Counted from the first letter of the stretch, positions 35,221 through 44,179 are shown. The stretch: 64,000 nucleotides of DNA from Bacillus sp. NTK074B (GCF_017303375.1 NZ_JAFKOH010000003.1:62001-126000); one strand, 5' to 3'. Notes: generated by a model from the letters alone, not told the origin. Numbers and translations are program-made.

Positions 35221-38200
35221 TTAGTACTCCTCATTCAAAACCGAAAATTCATCAATCACATCACCATCGGATGTACGGGTCGTAAAGGTGATGGTATCTT
35301 TCTCCACCTTCGCACTCATATACACGGCGATGTTTTCCATATTGACGTATTCAAATTTCTCGTCTGCCACTGCATCATAGTGCTTTCTGCCGGTGGTCCC
35401 GGCCACTACATAGACGGTTCCATTTTCATCTTCTTGGCCATCTTTAAGTTTCTTCGTCCGGCCGTACGCATGGTCGTGTCCGGAGAAGACGATGTCGATC
35501 CCGAGTTCATCGGCCACTGGAGGCAGCTTTTCCTTCATGATTTCATTGCCTCCAAATGGATTAGTGTAATAAGGAGGCTTATGGGTCACAAGGATTTTCC
35601 AAGGCTTATCCGAATTCTTCATGTCTGTCTTCAGCCATTCAAGTTGTTGATCCAGTACTTCACTGTCACTGGTAAATCCAAGCACACTGATGTGCATGTT
35701 TTGATAATCAACCGAATACGTACCACCTTTGTCAGCATCAGGGCCATTCTCAGGTGAGCCAAGAATCGCTTTGGCCAGACTTGCGTCATTGTCTCCCATG
35801 TATTCATGATTCCCGAGAGCCGCGATAAGATTCGTGGTTCGGATGTTTTCATACTGACTCATAATCCCTAATGTGTCATCCCATTGATTGAATTTAGAAG
35901 CTTCATCGATCATGTCGCCAACGTGGATCATAAACGCCGGGTCCTGGTCGTTGACCTTCGATAGGATCTGATCAAACAAACTCAAGTCCGACGGCGATTG
36001 TGTGTCACCCAGTACGGCAAATTCGAAGGAATGGCTTCGTTTTAACGTGGTGAATTCCTGCATGTCACTCCAGATTTCTCCGTTTCCTACCCGGTACACA
36101 TATGTCGTGTCCTGTTTAAGTTTCTTCAGGGTGACTTGATTGACCCGAGCGATGCCATTCTTCGTAATGTCCAGTTCTCCATTGAACACCTCATCGCTCC
36201 ACGAGCCTTTTTCCGTTTTTAGGCTCTTGTCCCCCTTTTTGTCGTAATCCTTTTTCCTGGCATATTGGATGAAAGGAGCTTCTTCATTGCCAAGGGGACT
36301 GGACATCCAAGTGAACGTCTTGTCTTTATAAGGATCCTCTGTTGTGGGCGAGATGATATTTTTCAGCTCTTCTCCTTCCACTAATGCCGGATAGGTTTGT
36401 GTATCAAGCTTAAATGAATAGTGACCGTCTTTTACAGAGTAAAGGGTGATGTCACTTATTTCATTTGTAATGGAATCCACAACGAGTGATCCGTCTTCCC
36501 CCGTTTTCCCAAGCGAGAAAGGCTCATCTCCGGTAGAGGCGAAGATCTCTGCTCCGCTTACAGGATTCCCCTCCTGATCCATTACCTTCATCGTTGTAGG
36601 TTTACCTAATACTATTGGATCTGCTTCCACTTCTAACGCTGCGTCCACTTCAACACTTAAAGGCTTCATTGAATAGGTGGAGATGAACGTCTCTTCAACA
36701 GGCTGGGCATAGGCGATTTCCCCCTGTGTCATGTCTACGTTCAGCTTGCTGCCTTCCCCTGTTGATGGTGGAATGGAGATGTGGATCTTTGCCGCATCGG
36801 CTGTATTTTCTGTTTCCCCGTTATTCATCAGATGGATGGTAAGAAGTCCCGACTCACTGTCATAGTTGAATGTACTTCCCGTGAATCCTTCTCCGAATGT
36901 AACGTCAGCCACTGGGAACGTTTTATCCACTTGCAGTTTCAACATCGATTCAGAGATATCAGCTGGATTGGTCGCTTTCACCGTCAGTTCCAATGCCTCC
37001 CCTAAGAGTGCTTTTTCTTGATCCTGCATGATCTCAATCTTGGCAGCTCCAGTATTCACGGTAAAGTAGCCCGTCTTCACCGACTGGTTCCCAAATTTAT
37101 CAGGCACCATCAGGGTATATTGATGGGTACCATCTGCCCACTGTAATCCGCTCAGGGACATAGAGCCGTCCATGTCATAAGAGAAATGGCCCTCTCGCTT
37201 GGAGTAATCCTTACCATCCACAAACCATTTGATCTTATCCCAATCGATACCTGTTTTGAATGGATCGTCTTCATACTCATGCACGTTTGCTTTTAAATTC
37301 ACTGAGCCCGTTGTATATTCCTTCTCTTCTGCATTAACGGACTCGATGACCGGTGGATATAAATCATCGACTTTTTCTCCGTAAACCGCACGGATATTAT
37401 CGACATAGAGAGATCCCTTTGTCATAGGTCCTGTTATACCGGACTTCGTGGACATCATTCGGATTGCTTGCGTGCCAGATAGTTTAAAAGGCCCTGTAAA
37501 AGAGTCCGGGATATCGGCTTCGATGTATTTCCATCCGGTCCAATCGATCCCCGGCTTCTCACCGGTAAGGTTAATCGTTTGATTCTTATTGTTTCCATCC
37601 ACAATCATCATTCTAAGCCAATACCCCTCGGCTTCAGGTGTTCCATACACCCACATTCCAATGCTCTGTGGATCTCCTTCAATCTCCGTATTCACTCCCG
37701 GCCCGGCATACACTCCAAGGGTCGTTCCGGTTTGGGCATCGATGAAATCAAAGTCAAGCTTTAATGAATAATCTCCAAATCGGACCGGAGCAGGATAGGT
37801 TGATAGATTCAATGTCCCCTTCTCTCCCCGATTCGCCGTCGAAGTCTTCCACGTACCTAAATCACTCTCAAAGTCAAACAACACTTTTGGAAGCGTCCCT
37901 ACTGCAATTTTCACAGTAGCTTTCAGGTCGGTATTTTTCAATCGGGCTGTAATCGTTCCTTTTGCACTTTGGTCTTTCGTGTGGAGGACACCTTCCTCAT
38001 CAATCGTACCCAGTCCTTCTGGAATATCAAACTCGATGTCCTCAAGGTTCCAATCGACTACCCGCTTTTCAAATGTGGTGGTCAATCCCAATGGAATGTC
38101 ACTGTTTCTGGCTGCTGTCAGTTCCGGTGAAGAAAAAGAGATGGCATCAGGTGTGGCCATTTCAATGATGCTTTTACCCACCTCTTTCCCTTGATGCTTC

Positions 38201-39312
38201 AACACGACGTGCAACTGACCTGTTGTTCCGTTTGATTGGAAGACCCCATTTTCATCAATGGTTCCAAATGACGGATCTGATAGTTCCCACGTCAGCTCAG
38301 AGTCTGGCAGAGGAGCAGATGCCATCGCCTTATCTCTCCCTTTTGCACTGAACTGGACGGTAGATCCAGGAGTGAAGGATGTGTCATAAGGGGAGACGTA
38401 GGCTGAATGGAAGAGATGATCCGAAGGCTCCTTTGACACTACCAGCCATGAGTTGGCCACACTTCTCTCACCGCGGTCAGAAGGCATATTATCAACCTCG
38501 AGATCATCCCCTCCGAGTGTACGGGTGGTAAAAGTAGAGGACCCTCCACCATCCAGGTTGAGAGCCGAAACCGCCCCTAAATCAATCATCAGTTGAGCTA
38601 GATCAGGCATGGAGATGCCGCTGGAATACGGCTCCTGCCTGCCGTCGATCACTGCGAAGAACACATCTCCATCAGCCTTGATTCCGACAGCCGTCCGAGG
38701 CTCTTTATCCGCTCCCGTTTGGGGAGTTTGGTAGACTTTACTGTTCTTGACGAGGATCGCATTCCCACCGAGGGCTTCCTGCAAATCATCCTTGACCCCA
38801 TCATACTCGGCCGTGCTTCCGATGACGGCTTCACCGGACTTTTTCACACCAAAGAATCCCCACCCCTGACGAAGCTGAGATTTGATAGCCTTTCCATCCT
38901 TGAACACAATGCCTGTGGGTTCCCCTGTGGCCATATTATAAAAATCGGCATTCACGGCAGCCACCACTTTATGGTTCTCCCCATCTGCGGCACTTCCCCG
39001 CTGCCTGACAGGCTGAAGTCCAAACGCCGTCCCGTCATTCGGAGTTCCCGCTTCAATGGAGACACTCGGATTCTGTATATCCACATCCACTACAAAACTC
39101 TCAATCTTCTTCCCGTCACTTCCCTCAAAGCTGTAATGCTTCTCCATGACACCTGGAGCAAGATCAGCACGGTACTCGTTAATAGGAACCTGCACTACCT
39201 GTGACTGGAGGTCAAACTCTCCCAACGCTTCTGCCATATTCGGTAAAATGACGCTTCCCGCGACGGCAATGGATAAAACCACTGGCCAAACCTTCTTCTT
39301 GAATCTCCTCAT
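35221..39312 (-). CDS. Secreted phosphodiester glycosidase / metallophosphatase multidomain protein
   Basis: 1363 residues. Signal peptide 1-30 (MRRFKKKVWPVVLSIAVAGS). Residues about 50-290 form a phosphodiester glycosidase (NAGPA-like) domain with VNADFYNMATGEPTG (about 119) and LNLDGGGSSTF (about 248). Ig-like modules (300-480), a carbohydrate-binding-like jelly roll (about 480-660) and further beta domains follow. Residues about 960-1090 resemble the purple-acid-phosphatase N-domain. About 1095-1340 is a calcineurin-like phosphatase with GDTQ, GDMIDE, GNHEY, THKPPYY and GHDHAYGR, so all metal ligands appear intact. GGGAGG precedes the ATG 39312. The two catalytic ends could first cleave a sugar-phosphodiester and then free phosphate (inference). 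Confidence 0.88.
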   Translation of the reverse strand: MRRFKKKVWPVVLSIAVAGSVILPNMAEALGEFDLQSQVVQVPINEYRADLAPGVMEKHYSFEGSDGKKIESFVVDVDIQNPSVSIEAGTPNDGTAFGLQPVRQRGSAADGENHKVVAAVNADFYNMATGEPTGIVFKDGKAIKSQLRQGWGFFGVKKSGEAVIGSTAEYDGVKDDLQEALGGNAILVKNSKVYQTPQTGADKEPRTAVGIKADGDVFFAVIDGRQEPYSSGISMPDLAQLMIDLGAVSALNLDGGGSSTFTTRTLGGDDLEVDNMPSDRGERSVANSWLVVSKEPSDHLFHSAYVSPYDTSFTPGSTVQFSAKGRDKAMASAPLPDSELTWELSDPSFGTIDENGVFQSNGTTGQLHVVLKHQGKEVGKSIIEMATPDAISFSSPELTAARNSDIPLGLTTTFEKRVVDWNLEDIEFDIPEGLGTIDEEGVLHTKDQSAKGTITARLKNTDLKATVKIAVGTLPKVLFDFESDLGTWKTSTANRGEKGTLNLSTYPAPVRFGDYSLKLDFDFIDAQTGTTLGVYAGPGVNTEIEGDPQSIGMWVYGTPEAEGYWLRMMIVDGNNKNQTINLTGEKPGIDWTGWKYIEADIPDSFTGPFKLSGTQAIRMMSTKSGITGPMTKGSLYVDNIRAVYGEKVDDLYPPVIESVNAEEKEYTTGSVNLKANVHEYEDDPFKTGIDWDKIKWFVDGKDYSKREGHFSYDMDGSMSLSGLQWADGTHQYTLMVPDKFGNQSVKTGYFTVNTGAAKIEIMQDQEKALLGEALELTVKATNPADISESMLKLQVDKTFPVADVTFGEGFTGSTFNYDSESGLLTIHLMNNGETENTADAAKIHISIPPSTGEGSKLNVDMTQGEIAYAQPVEETFISTYSMKPLSVEVDAALEVEADPIVLGKPTTMKVMDQEGNPVSGAEIFASTGDEPFSLGKTGEDGSLVVDSITNEISDITLYSVKDGHYSFKLDTQTYPALVEGEELKNIISPTTEDPYKDKTFTWMSSPLGNEEAPFIQYARKKDYDKKGDKSLKTEKGSWSDEVFNGELDITKNGIARVNQVTLKKLKQDTTYVYRVGNGEIWSDMQEFTTLKRSHSFEFAVLGDTQSPSDLSLFDQILSKVNDQDPAFMIHVGDMIDEASKFNQWDDTLGIMSQYENIRTTNLIAALGNHEYMGDNDASLAKAILGSPENGPDADKGGTYSVDYQNMHISVLGFTSDSEVLDQQLEWLKTDMKNSDKPWKILVTHKPPYYTNPFGGNEIMKEKLPPVADELGIDIVFSGHDHAYGRTKKLKDGQEDENGTVYVVAGTTGRKHYDAVADEKFEYVNMENIAVYMSAKVEKDTITFTTRTSDGDVIDEFSVLNEEY

Positions 39313-39459
39313 CTTTAAGCCTCCCAATCTCGCATTCGCTAAAATCCATCAGCATTAGACACGTTTATCATAACGGAAAATGTTTAATGAAAAGTAAATT
39401 ATTTGTAATTTTTCGACAATGAAATAAAAAGGGGCAATAGGGCCCGTTACTTTCATAAC

Positions 39460-39502
39460 AATAGAAAAGAAGCTGAAAATCCGGTTCGCGATTTTCAGCT
39501 TC
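39460..39502 (-). terminator. Terminator of the NUDIX-to-NTase operon
   Basis: A perfect 13-bp stem GAAGCTGAAAATC / GATTTTCAGCTTC; on the minus strand it is followed by TTTTCTATTG. Transcripts of the minus operon would cross the small lipoprotein gene in antisense before stopping here. Confidence 0.75.
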
Positions 39503-39509
39503 ATAAAAT

Positions 39510-39535
39510 TGAAACCATTCCCATATCTATCCGTA
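39510..39535 (+). promoter_or_regulatory. ECF-sigma-type promoter (TGAAAC-N16-CGTA)
   Basis: TGAAAC at 39510-39515 and CGTA at 39532-39535 are separated by exactly 16 nt, the consensus of sigma-W/X-type ECF promoters in Bacillus. It lies 25 nt before the small lipoprotein start codon at 39560. Confidence 0.7.
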
Positions 39536-39559
39536 AAGACAAGTAAGGGGGAGTTAAGT

Positions 39560-39670
39560 ATGAAGAAACTAGCTATAACATTATTGATCTTAGTGTCAGT
39601 CATGGAATTAGCAGCAGGTTGCAGTGCACCTAAAGAAAGAGATAAGAATGTAGAAACCTCCAGTATTTAG
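39560..39670 (+). CDS. 36-residue small lipoprotein
   Basis: Reads MKKLAITLLILVSVMELAAG followed by CSAPKERDKNVETSSI and stop. The lipobox LAAGC (Cys21) is followed by only 15 residues, so the mature lipopeptide would be tiny. GGGGGAG is 6 nt upstream of the ATG, and a consensus ECF promoter lies just before that. It could be a genuine stress-induced micro-lipoprotein, or a longer lipoprotein cut short by a stop; no continuing reading frame is evident after 39670. It sits antisense to the 3' end of the minus-strand operon. Confidence 0.6.
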   Translation: MKKLAITLLILVSVMELAAGCSAPKERDKNVETSSI

Positions 39671-39703
39671 GACTTGTCTTATATTTACTGTAACATATAT
39701 GAT

Positions 39704-40201
39704 TTAAGAGTTTTTCAAATACTCGATCTTCCCCAAATCCTTATGATTATTCTGATCTGCCCGATAGCTGTCTTTGGAGGAAGCCTCGTACACACGTAAA
39801 TACTGCTCCGGATTCAACAGATAATAGTTCACTTCTCCTATTCGATGAATCTCTAAATCTTCTATTCTCACCCCAGAGAAGTCCGGCAACGTGTTAATGA
39901 TTCCGAATTCCACAGATTGCCCCTCCTTCGAAAATTCATGTTCATGCAGATCAATCAGCGTATAGCCCATTGACTCCATGATCTCTACAATCTCACTCCA
40001 GTTATGTATGGATGTTTCAGCAGGAACTTCCCAGCCCCTCTTATCACCGGGCACATGTATGTCGAGGTCCTGTGCGTCCCAACTCCTGTCGGTGACCACT
40101 TCCAATCCGACCGAGCCCATCAGTAGTGGTGTAATGCCAATACCATTTAGCTTCCTGGCAATTTCAATGAATTCATTATACTTTTGATGATTTGCCTTCA
40201 T
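39704..40201 (-). CDS. Nucleotidyltransferase-fold protein
   Basis: 165 residues. LLMGSVGLEVVTDRSWDAQD (about 26-45) followed by LDIHVPG has the G-S...D-x-D pattern of minimal nucleotidyltransferases; a later acidic position may complete the triad. The C-terminal LNPEQYLRVYEASSKDSYR resembles helices of the same superfamily. Likely transfers a nucleotide to a small molecule or is an inactive relative. The ATG at 40201 has GGGAGGAG 7 nt upstream and overlaps the preceding GNAT gene by 26 nt. Last gene of the operon. Confidence 0.65.
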   Translation of the reverse strand: MKANHQKYNEFIEIARKLNGIGITPLLMGSVGLEVVTDRSWDAQDLDIHVPGDKRGWEVPAETSIHNWSEIVEIMESMGYTLIDLHEHEFSKEGQSVEFGIINTLPDFSGVRIEDLEIHRIGEVNYYLLNPEQYLRVYEASSKDSYRADQNNHKDLGKIEYLKNS

Positions 40202-40736
40202 GGAAAAACTCCTCCCTAAGAATACTCATACGTAACCGATCCACGAACTCTCCGTTTCTCAACCTGTCCTGCCTTAATATGCCTTCTTCCACATATCCCA
40301 TTTTCCTATAAGACTTGATGGCTTTTTCATTATCGATCTCCACTCTGAGCCAAATCTTGTTCATCCCGAGTTCCTCGAATCCCCAATGAAGCATTTCACG
40401 CATGGCACCCAATCCGTAACCTTTGCCCCAGTAGTTTTTATCCCCGATTGCGATACCCAGTTCTGCATGCTTATTTAAGCGGTCAATATTTTTCAAATCG
40501 ATCCATCCGATGTGTTTGCCATCTTCCATCATGATTGCTTTTTGTTCATATCCATTGGATTTGTTGATGCACATGTCAATCCAGGCAAGGGTTTCTTCCC
40601 GGCTGAAGGGAGGATATTTGGCTGGCATGTTCAAGTGCTTGGTTACTTCTTTATCCAGGCACCATAGGTACCGGTCTTCTGCATCATCCATTGTTAGTTC
40701 TCTTAATGTTACGTTTGGACCTTGTGTTGTTTTCAT
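40176..40736 (-). CDS. GNAT acetyltransferase, RimJ/RimL type
   Basis: 186 residues. The RimJ/RimL-like core shows IAIGDKNYWGKGYGLGAMRE (about 88-107), then WLRVEIDNEKAIKSYRKMGY (about 122-141) and VEEGILRQDRLRNGEFVDRL. Such proteins acetylate N-terminal or antibiotic amines. The ATG at 40736 is 9 nt after AAAGGG; the earlier in-frame ATGs at 40754 and 40742 place that site at or beyond the start. It follows the NAT-like gene by 14 nt. Confidence 0.82.
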   Translation of the reverse strand: MKTTQGPNVTLRELTMDDAEDRYLWCLDKEVTKHLNMPAKYPPFSREETLAWIDMCINKSNGYEQKAIMMEDGKHIGWIDLKNIDRLNKHAELGIAIGDKNYWGKGYGLGAMREMLHWGFEELGMNKIWLRVEIDNEKAIKSYRKMGYVEEGILRQDRLRNGEFVDRLRMSILREEFFHEGKSSKV

Positions 40737-40750
40737 TTGCATATTCCCTT

Positions 40751-41512
40751 TCAAACTCGAATGCTTCTGTAGTGGTCTAATATTTCTTTTAAAATAATTT
40801 CGTTGTATCCCGTTTTCCCATGAATTCTTTCAGCCCATTCTTCCACCATCTCAAGCTTTGTATCCTTCATAAGACCTTCTGTTGTACTCAGAAAACTCTC
40901 CCAGTTATAAAATTTCCAGTGAGCGATTTCTGATTTGTACGGGATCCTGCACTCCAGTAATGGGTGGTTCTTTATCAAATGTTGAGAATGTTCCGCTGCC
41001 TTCAGGAAGGTATCCATATCAATTCGTTCAGTCTGGAAAACTTGTCCGGATACCTTCCCATTCGGTCGATGATAATGGATTTCGATTCCTGCAGGGTGAT
41101 CGAGAACCTGCACCCCTGCAGCTGGAAAGAAACCCTCTAATTTTTCTTTAATATACTGGGGACTCTTCGTATCTAGTAATATTGGATTCAACCATTGATC
41201 GCCAAGGTCACAAAGATATCGCTCCCCTTTTTCATTCAGCCCAATGACGGCCGCGTGGGCCTCTTCAGAACCAAGGTTATGACCAACTGGGTACGCCTCG
41301 ATCCCATCCCTTTTAAACTCATCGAGTAACCAGAGTGCAAGATCGAAACAATTCCCGGACATCCCGAACTGTTCCCGATGCTCACGCATGAGAGAGACAT
41401 CACGTTGTTTCATCACGCTTCCCTGTTGATAAAACCAGACTTTCGTTAATGTCTCCATTGGGAAATCATTAAACTTGTTCCATGTGTTTAAAATGCTATC
41501 TGAAGCAATCAT
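40751..41512 (-). CDS. Arylamine N-acetyltransferase-like (papain-fold) protein
   Basis: 253 residues. GMSGNCFDLALWLLDEFKRD (about 50-69) carries a candidate catalytic cysteine, HAAVIGLNEKGERYLCDLGD (about 86-105) a histidine and aspartate. The order Cys-His-Asp and the spacing fit the arylamine N-acetyltransferase or transglutaminase-like fold. Function is inferred. It overlaps the NUDIX gene by 4 nt in the four-gene operon NUDIX, NAT-like, GNAT, NTase. Confidence 0.65.
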   Translation of the reverse strand: MIASDSILNTWNKFNDFPMETLTKVWFYQQGSVMKQRDVSLMREHREQFGMSGNCFDLALWLLDEFKRDGIEAYPVGHNLGSEEAHAAVIGLNEKGERYLCDLGDQWLNPILLDTKSPQYIKEKLEGFFPAAGVQVLDHPAGIEIHYHRPNGKVSGQVFQTERIDMDTFLKAAEHSQHLIKNHPLLECRIPYKSEIAHWKFYNWESFLSTTEGLMKDTKLEMVEEWAERIHGKTGYNEIILKEILDHYRSIRV

Positions 41513-41964
41513 GCTTGCACCCCTGATTTTATGTATGATATGAGATATCTTTTATATTCATCCGTTAACCCTACCGGCAGGTCATCCAGTTTGAAAAATT
41601 GGACTGCAACCGATTCCGTTTCATCCACTTCTATCTTTCCGCTCACGTCCTCTGTGACATAGACAGCGGTGACGGAATACAGTTCATCCCCATTCGATAC
41701 CTTGAAATAATAATCCTGTCCGGAGAAGATGTTGACCAGGGTCAGCTCCCCGACCTCAAGACCAGTTTCTTCCTTCACTTCTCTCCTTGCCGTCTCCTCT
41801 AAACTTTCACCCAGCTCCATCAATCCTCCGGGGAGTCCCCAGCCACCATCGGTCCGGTGCTGAAGAAGGACTTCATGCTGTTCGTTTAGGATGATGACGA
41901 CAGCCCCAGGGAGAATTAAGGGTCTGGTACCTACAAGTTTTCGCAGATCTTTGACGTAGTTCAT
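41509..41964 (-). CDS. NUDIX hydrolase
   Basis: 151 residues. The NUDIX box runs from about residue 44 (GGLMELGESLEETARREV then KEETGLEVGE) and is complete (Gx5Ex7REVxEExGL). Substrate is a nucleoside diphosphate linked to another moiety, of unknown identity. The ATG at 41964 has AAGGAGGG 6 nt upstream; the longer frame to 42009 is not supported. First gene of the operon. Confidence 0.88.
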   Translation of the reverse strand: MNYVKDLRKLVGTRPLILPGAVVIILNEQHEVLLQHRTDGGWGLPGGLMELGESLEETARREVKEETGLEVGELTLVNIFSGQDYYFKVSNGDELYSVTAVYVTEDVSGKIEVDETESVAVQFFKLDDLPVGLTDEYKRYLISYIKSGVQA

Positions 41965-42039
41965 GATTTCCCTCCTTATGACATGAATCATGACGAAGTA
42001 AGGGTGCAATTGACTTGAAAAAACCAGCCAATTACACGA

Positions 42040-42162
42040 ATTCGACCAGTTTGAACAACTATTTATCCGACTTTGAAATGATTCAACTTGTTATCAAACT
42101 AATTTATCCGGAATAGTCATAATTCAACCTGATTCAAAATTATTTAACCTGTTTGTCGAATA
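42040..42162. repeat. 20-21-nt-period array alternating ATTCAACCTG and ATTTATCCG
   Basis: Word starts at 42040, 42061, 42081, 42102, 42122 and 42142 (spacings 21, 20, 21, 20 and 20). The two words alternate, ATTC(G/A)AC... and ATTTA(T/A)CC..., giving a 41-nt super-period. It fills most of the gap between the NUDIX start and the end of a small membrane protein gene. Confidence 0.8.
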
Positions 42163-42166
42163 TTCT

Positions 42167-42358
42167 TTACCACTGCTTCCCCGCCCTCAGATTTCTGATT
42201 TTGGAAATAACAGCATTCACCAGAAATCCAACAATTAAATAAACCAGTAAGAATACATCCGACACTTCTTTCCAGATACACTTCGTCACTATAAACAAGG
42301 AGATTGAGCCCAGTACGGCTATCAGCCACAATCTCATGTGAAACGTTTTCTCTGACAT
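42167..42358 (-). CDS. Small two-helix membrane protein
   Basis: 63 residues, MSEKTFHMRLWLIAVLGSIS then a second hydrophobic segment FLLVYLIVGFLVNAVISKI and a basic tail. AAGG lies 9 nt before the ATG at 42358. A competing frame (42144-42362) overlaps it but lacks hydrophobic regularity. No family recognised. It follows the lipoprotein gene by 16 nt and is probably co-transcribed. Confidence 0.6.
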   Translation of the reverse strand: MSEKTFHMRLWLIAVLGSISLFIVTKCIWKEVSDVFLLVYLIVGFLVNAVISKIRNLRAGKQW

Positions 42359-42374
42359 ACAATCCAACCTTCTT

Positions 42375-42749
42375 TTAATCTTTTGCTAAAGTAAATGTTT
42401 CCTTCTGACCATCCCACTTCACCGTGACCTCAACCTCAGTATCTTCACTCATTTTGGCATTGGTGGGACCGGATCCACTGCTGTCGCGGATCACACCGTT
42501 CTCTTCAAGGATCTCACCCGTTCTGCCAAATCCACCAATTTCTTCTACGTCATAAGCAACCTTCCCCACAGAATCAATATCATCCCCTTTGTACTTCAAC
42601 ACAAAATCCTGTTTTTCAAAATCACTGGACTGGTTGACGGTCAGGTCCGCCTGCCAGTGATCAGATTCACCCGAGAAAGAGAAATCTTTCGTGCTGCAGG
42701 CTGCTAAGAGAAGTATCGTTCCAACTAAGAAAAGTATTTTCTTCAGCAT
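42375..42749 (-). CDS. Small lipoprotein of unknown function
   Basis: 124 residues with a lipoprotein signal ending in LLAAC (Cys18). The mature region is hydrophilic and beta-rich (HWQADLTVNQSSDFEKQDF, TEVEVTVKWDGQKETFTLAKD), like many Bacillus lipoproteins that carry one Ig-like domain. No family is recognised. It lies between the broken histidine phosphatase (12 nt upstream) and the small membrane protein. Confidence 0.7.
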   Translation of the reverse strand: MLKKILFLVGTILLLAACSTKDFSFSGESDHWQADLTVNQSSDFEKQDFVLKYKGDDIDSVGKVAYDVEEIGGFGRTGEILEENGVIRDSSGSGPTNAKMSEDTEVEVTVKWDGQKETFTLAKD

Positions 42750-42761
42750 ATACTCATCCCC

Positions 42762-43393
42762 TTAACTAGAATATTCCCTATGTGATAAATCCCCCTCCAT
42801 CACAATCTCGCATCCCTCTTCCAATAGCTCAACGACCGTAAGACTATTGTCGTGAATGAATGGTGGATCCCATAATCTCTCTAAGGGAAGGTTTTTGAAA
42901 TAAGCTAATAATGTCTTGATGACAACAGAGTGGGTAACGACTAAGAGATTCCCAGAACCGTGGATCTCACGAATCGAGTTAATGAAATTCAATACTCTGG
43001 CCTTCACCTCCTCAAAGCGTTCCCCACCAAGTGGTTGAAATAGGTGGGGGGTATTCCAAAATGAGTGAAACTCATCTGGATGATGATCCTTAATATGTGA
43101 AACCGTTTCTCCCTCCCAAATCCCCATATTGATTTCCCTCAGTCTCTCATCCAGAGTGATCGGATATCCTTGTCGCCCTTTATTAAGCCTGCCGTCAGTT
43201 CCGTTCTTTTACTTGGACTTGAATAGATGGCATCGAACGAGACCTCTTTCAGTCTGTTTCCTAACAGTGCTGCGTGTTCCCCTCCCTTTACCGTGAGATT
43301 TGAATCACTCCACCCCTGCATTCTTTTTTCCGTATTCCATTCGGTTTCTCCGTGTCTTGTAATATATAAGGTTATCAAACCAATCCACTCCAT
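42762..43393 (-). pseudogene. Histidine phosphatase (phosphoglycerate-mutase-like), frameshifted
   Basis: The first part (43393-43139) has TLYITRHGETEWNTEKRMQG with the phospho-acceptor histidine and YSSPSKRTELTA. It then stops after LIKGDKDIRSLWMRD. Reading one frame over, the same DNA continues PITLDERLREINMGIWEGET and on to LLVVTHSVVIKTLLAYF with the second catalytic histidine, ending at 42762. One missing base near 43165 explains the break. Probable start is TTG 43378 or ATG 43393. Either a recent pseudogene or a sequencing error. Confidence 0.85.
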
Positions 43394-43408
43394 TTAAGCA
43401 GGCATGAA

Positions 43409-44179
43409 CTAGATAACACCAAACCTCTCCAATGCAAACGTGATTCCATCTTCACTGGATTTTTTGGTCACATAATCCGCTACCCTTTTCAATTTGTCAC
43501 TACCGTTCCCCATGGCAATACCAAGGCCCACCAATTCCAACATATCCACATCATTGTCCCCGTCACCGAAAGCGATGGCTTCTGATGGATGAAGACCGTA
43601 GTATGCTAATACTTTTTTTATGGCCAGTGACTTTGATACGTCTTCTTGTAATACGTTTAAAACGTATGGGTGCCATCTTCTGAAGGTTAAGTGTGGAAAC
43701 TTCTGCTGATAGGATTTCACCACTTCATCACGTGCAAATAAACACATCAAGTAGACATCCTGTTCACCAATAAGATCGTCCCTCTCTGGATATTCATCCA
43801 ACGACAACGTTTCCTTCAATGCCCTGGCTATTTCTTCTTCCTCTACCCCATTCATACTGAAACGTTCTGTATAGAAAGAAAGTCCATGCTTGCCATGGGC
43901 AAACCCCACAATCTCCTTCACCAGATTCCGGTCCATGGGAACCTTATGAATGACTTCTTCTCCATGTTTCACATATCCGCCATTTGCTGTGATGAACGTA
44001 TCGATTCCTAAGTCTTTTATTTCCCCGCACATGGATAATGGCCGGCCTGTTGCTGCCACCAGTTTGAACCCTTTGTCCTTTAGAGTCCGTATGGCATCTT
44101 TCGTTTCATCTAATATGTTTCCAGTTTCGTGGTGTGTAATCGTTCCATCGATGTCAAAGAAAACGATTTTGTACTTCAT
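43409..44179 (-). CDS. Cof-type HAD-IIB hydrolase
   Basis: 256 residues: motif I IVFFDIDGTITHHE (about 4-17), motif II AATGRPLSMCGE (about 43), a C2B cap between about 80 and 180, and motif III/IV IAFGDGDNDVDMLELVGLGI (about 203-222). Cof-like enzymes dephosphorylate sugar phosphates, pyridoxal phosphate or flavin precursors. AGGAGG lies upstream of the ATG. It stands directly before the broken histidine phosphatase. Confidence 0.88.
   Translation of the reverse strand: MKYKIVFFDIDGTITHHETGNILDETKDAIRTLKDKGFKLVAATGRPLSMCGEIKDLGIDTFITANGGYVKHGEEVIHKVPMDRNLVKEIVGFAHGKHGLSFYTERFSMNGVEEEEIARALKETLSLDEYPERDDLIGEQDVYLMCLFARDEVVKSYQQKFPHLTFRRWHPYVLNVLQEDVSKSLAIKKVLAYYGLHPSEAIAFGDGDNDVDMLELVGLGIAMGNGSDKLKRVADYVTKKSSEDGITFALERFGVI

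Noticed and set aside
42144-42362. Alternative 72-codon frame overlapping the small membrane protein
   Set aside because: Overlaps a frame with clear hydrophobic helices and a better-placed ribosome site.
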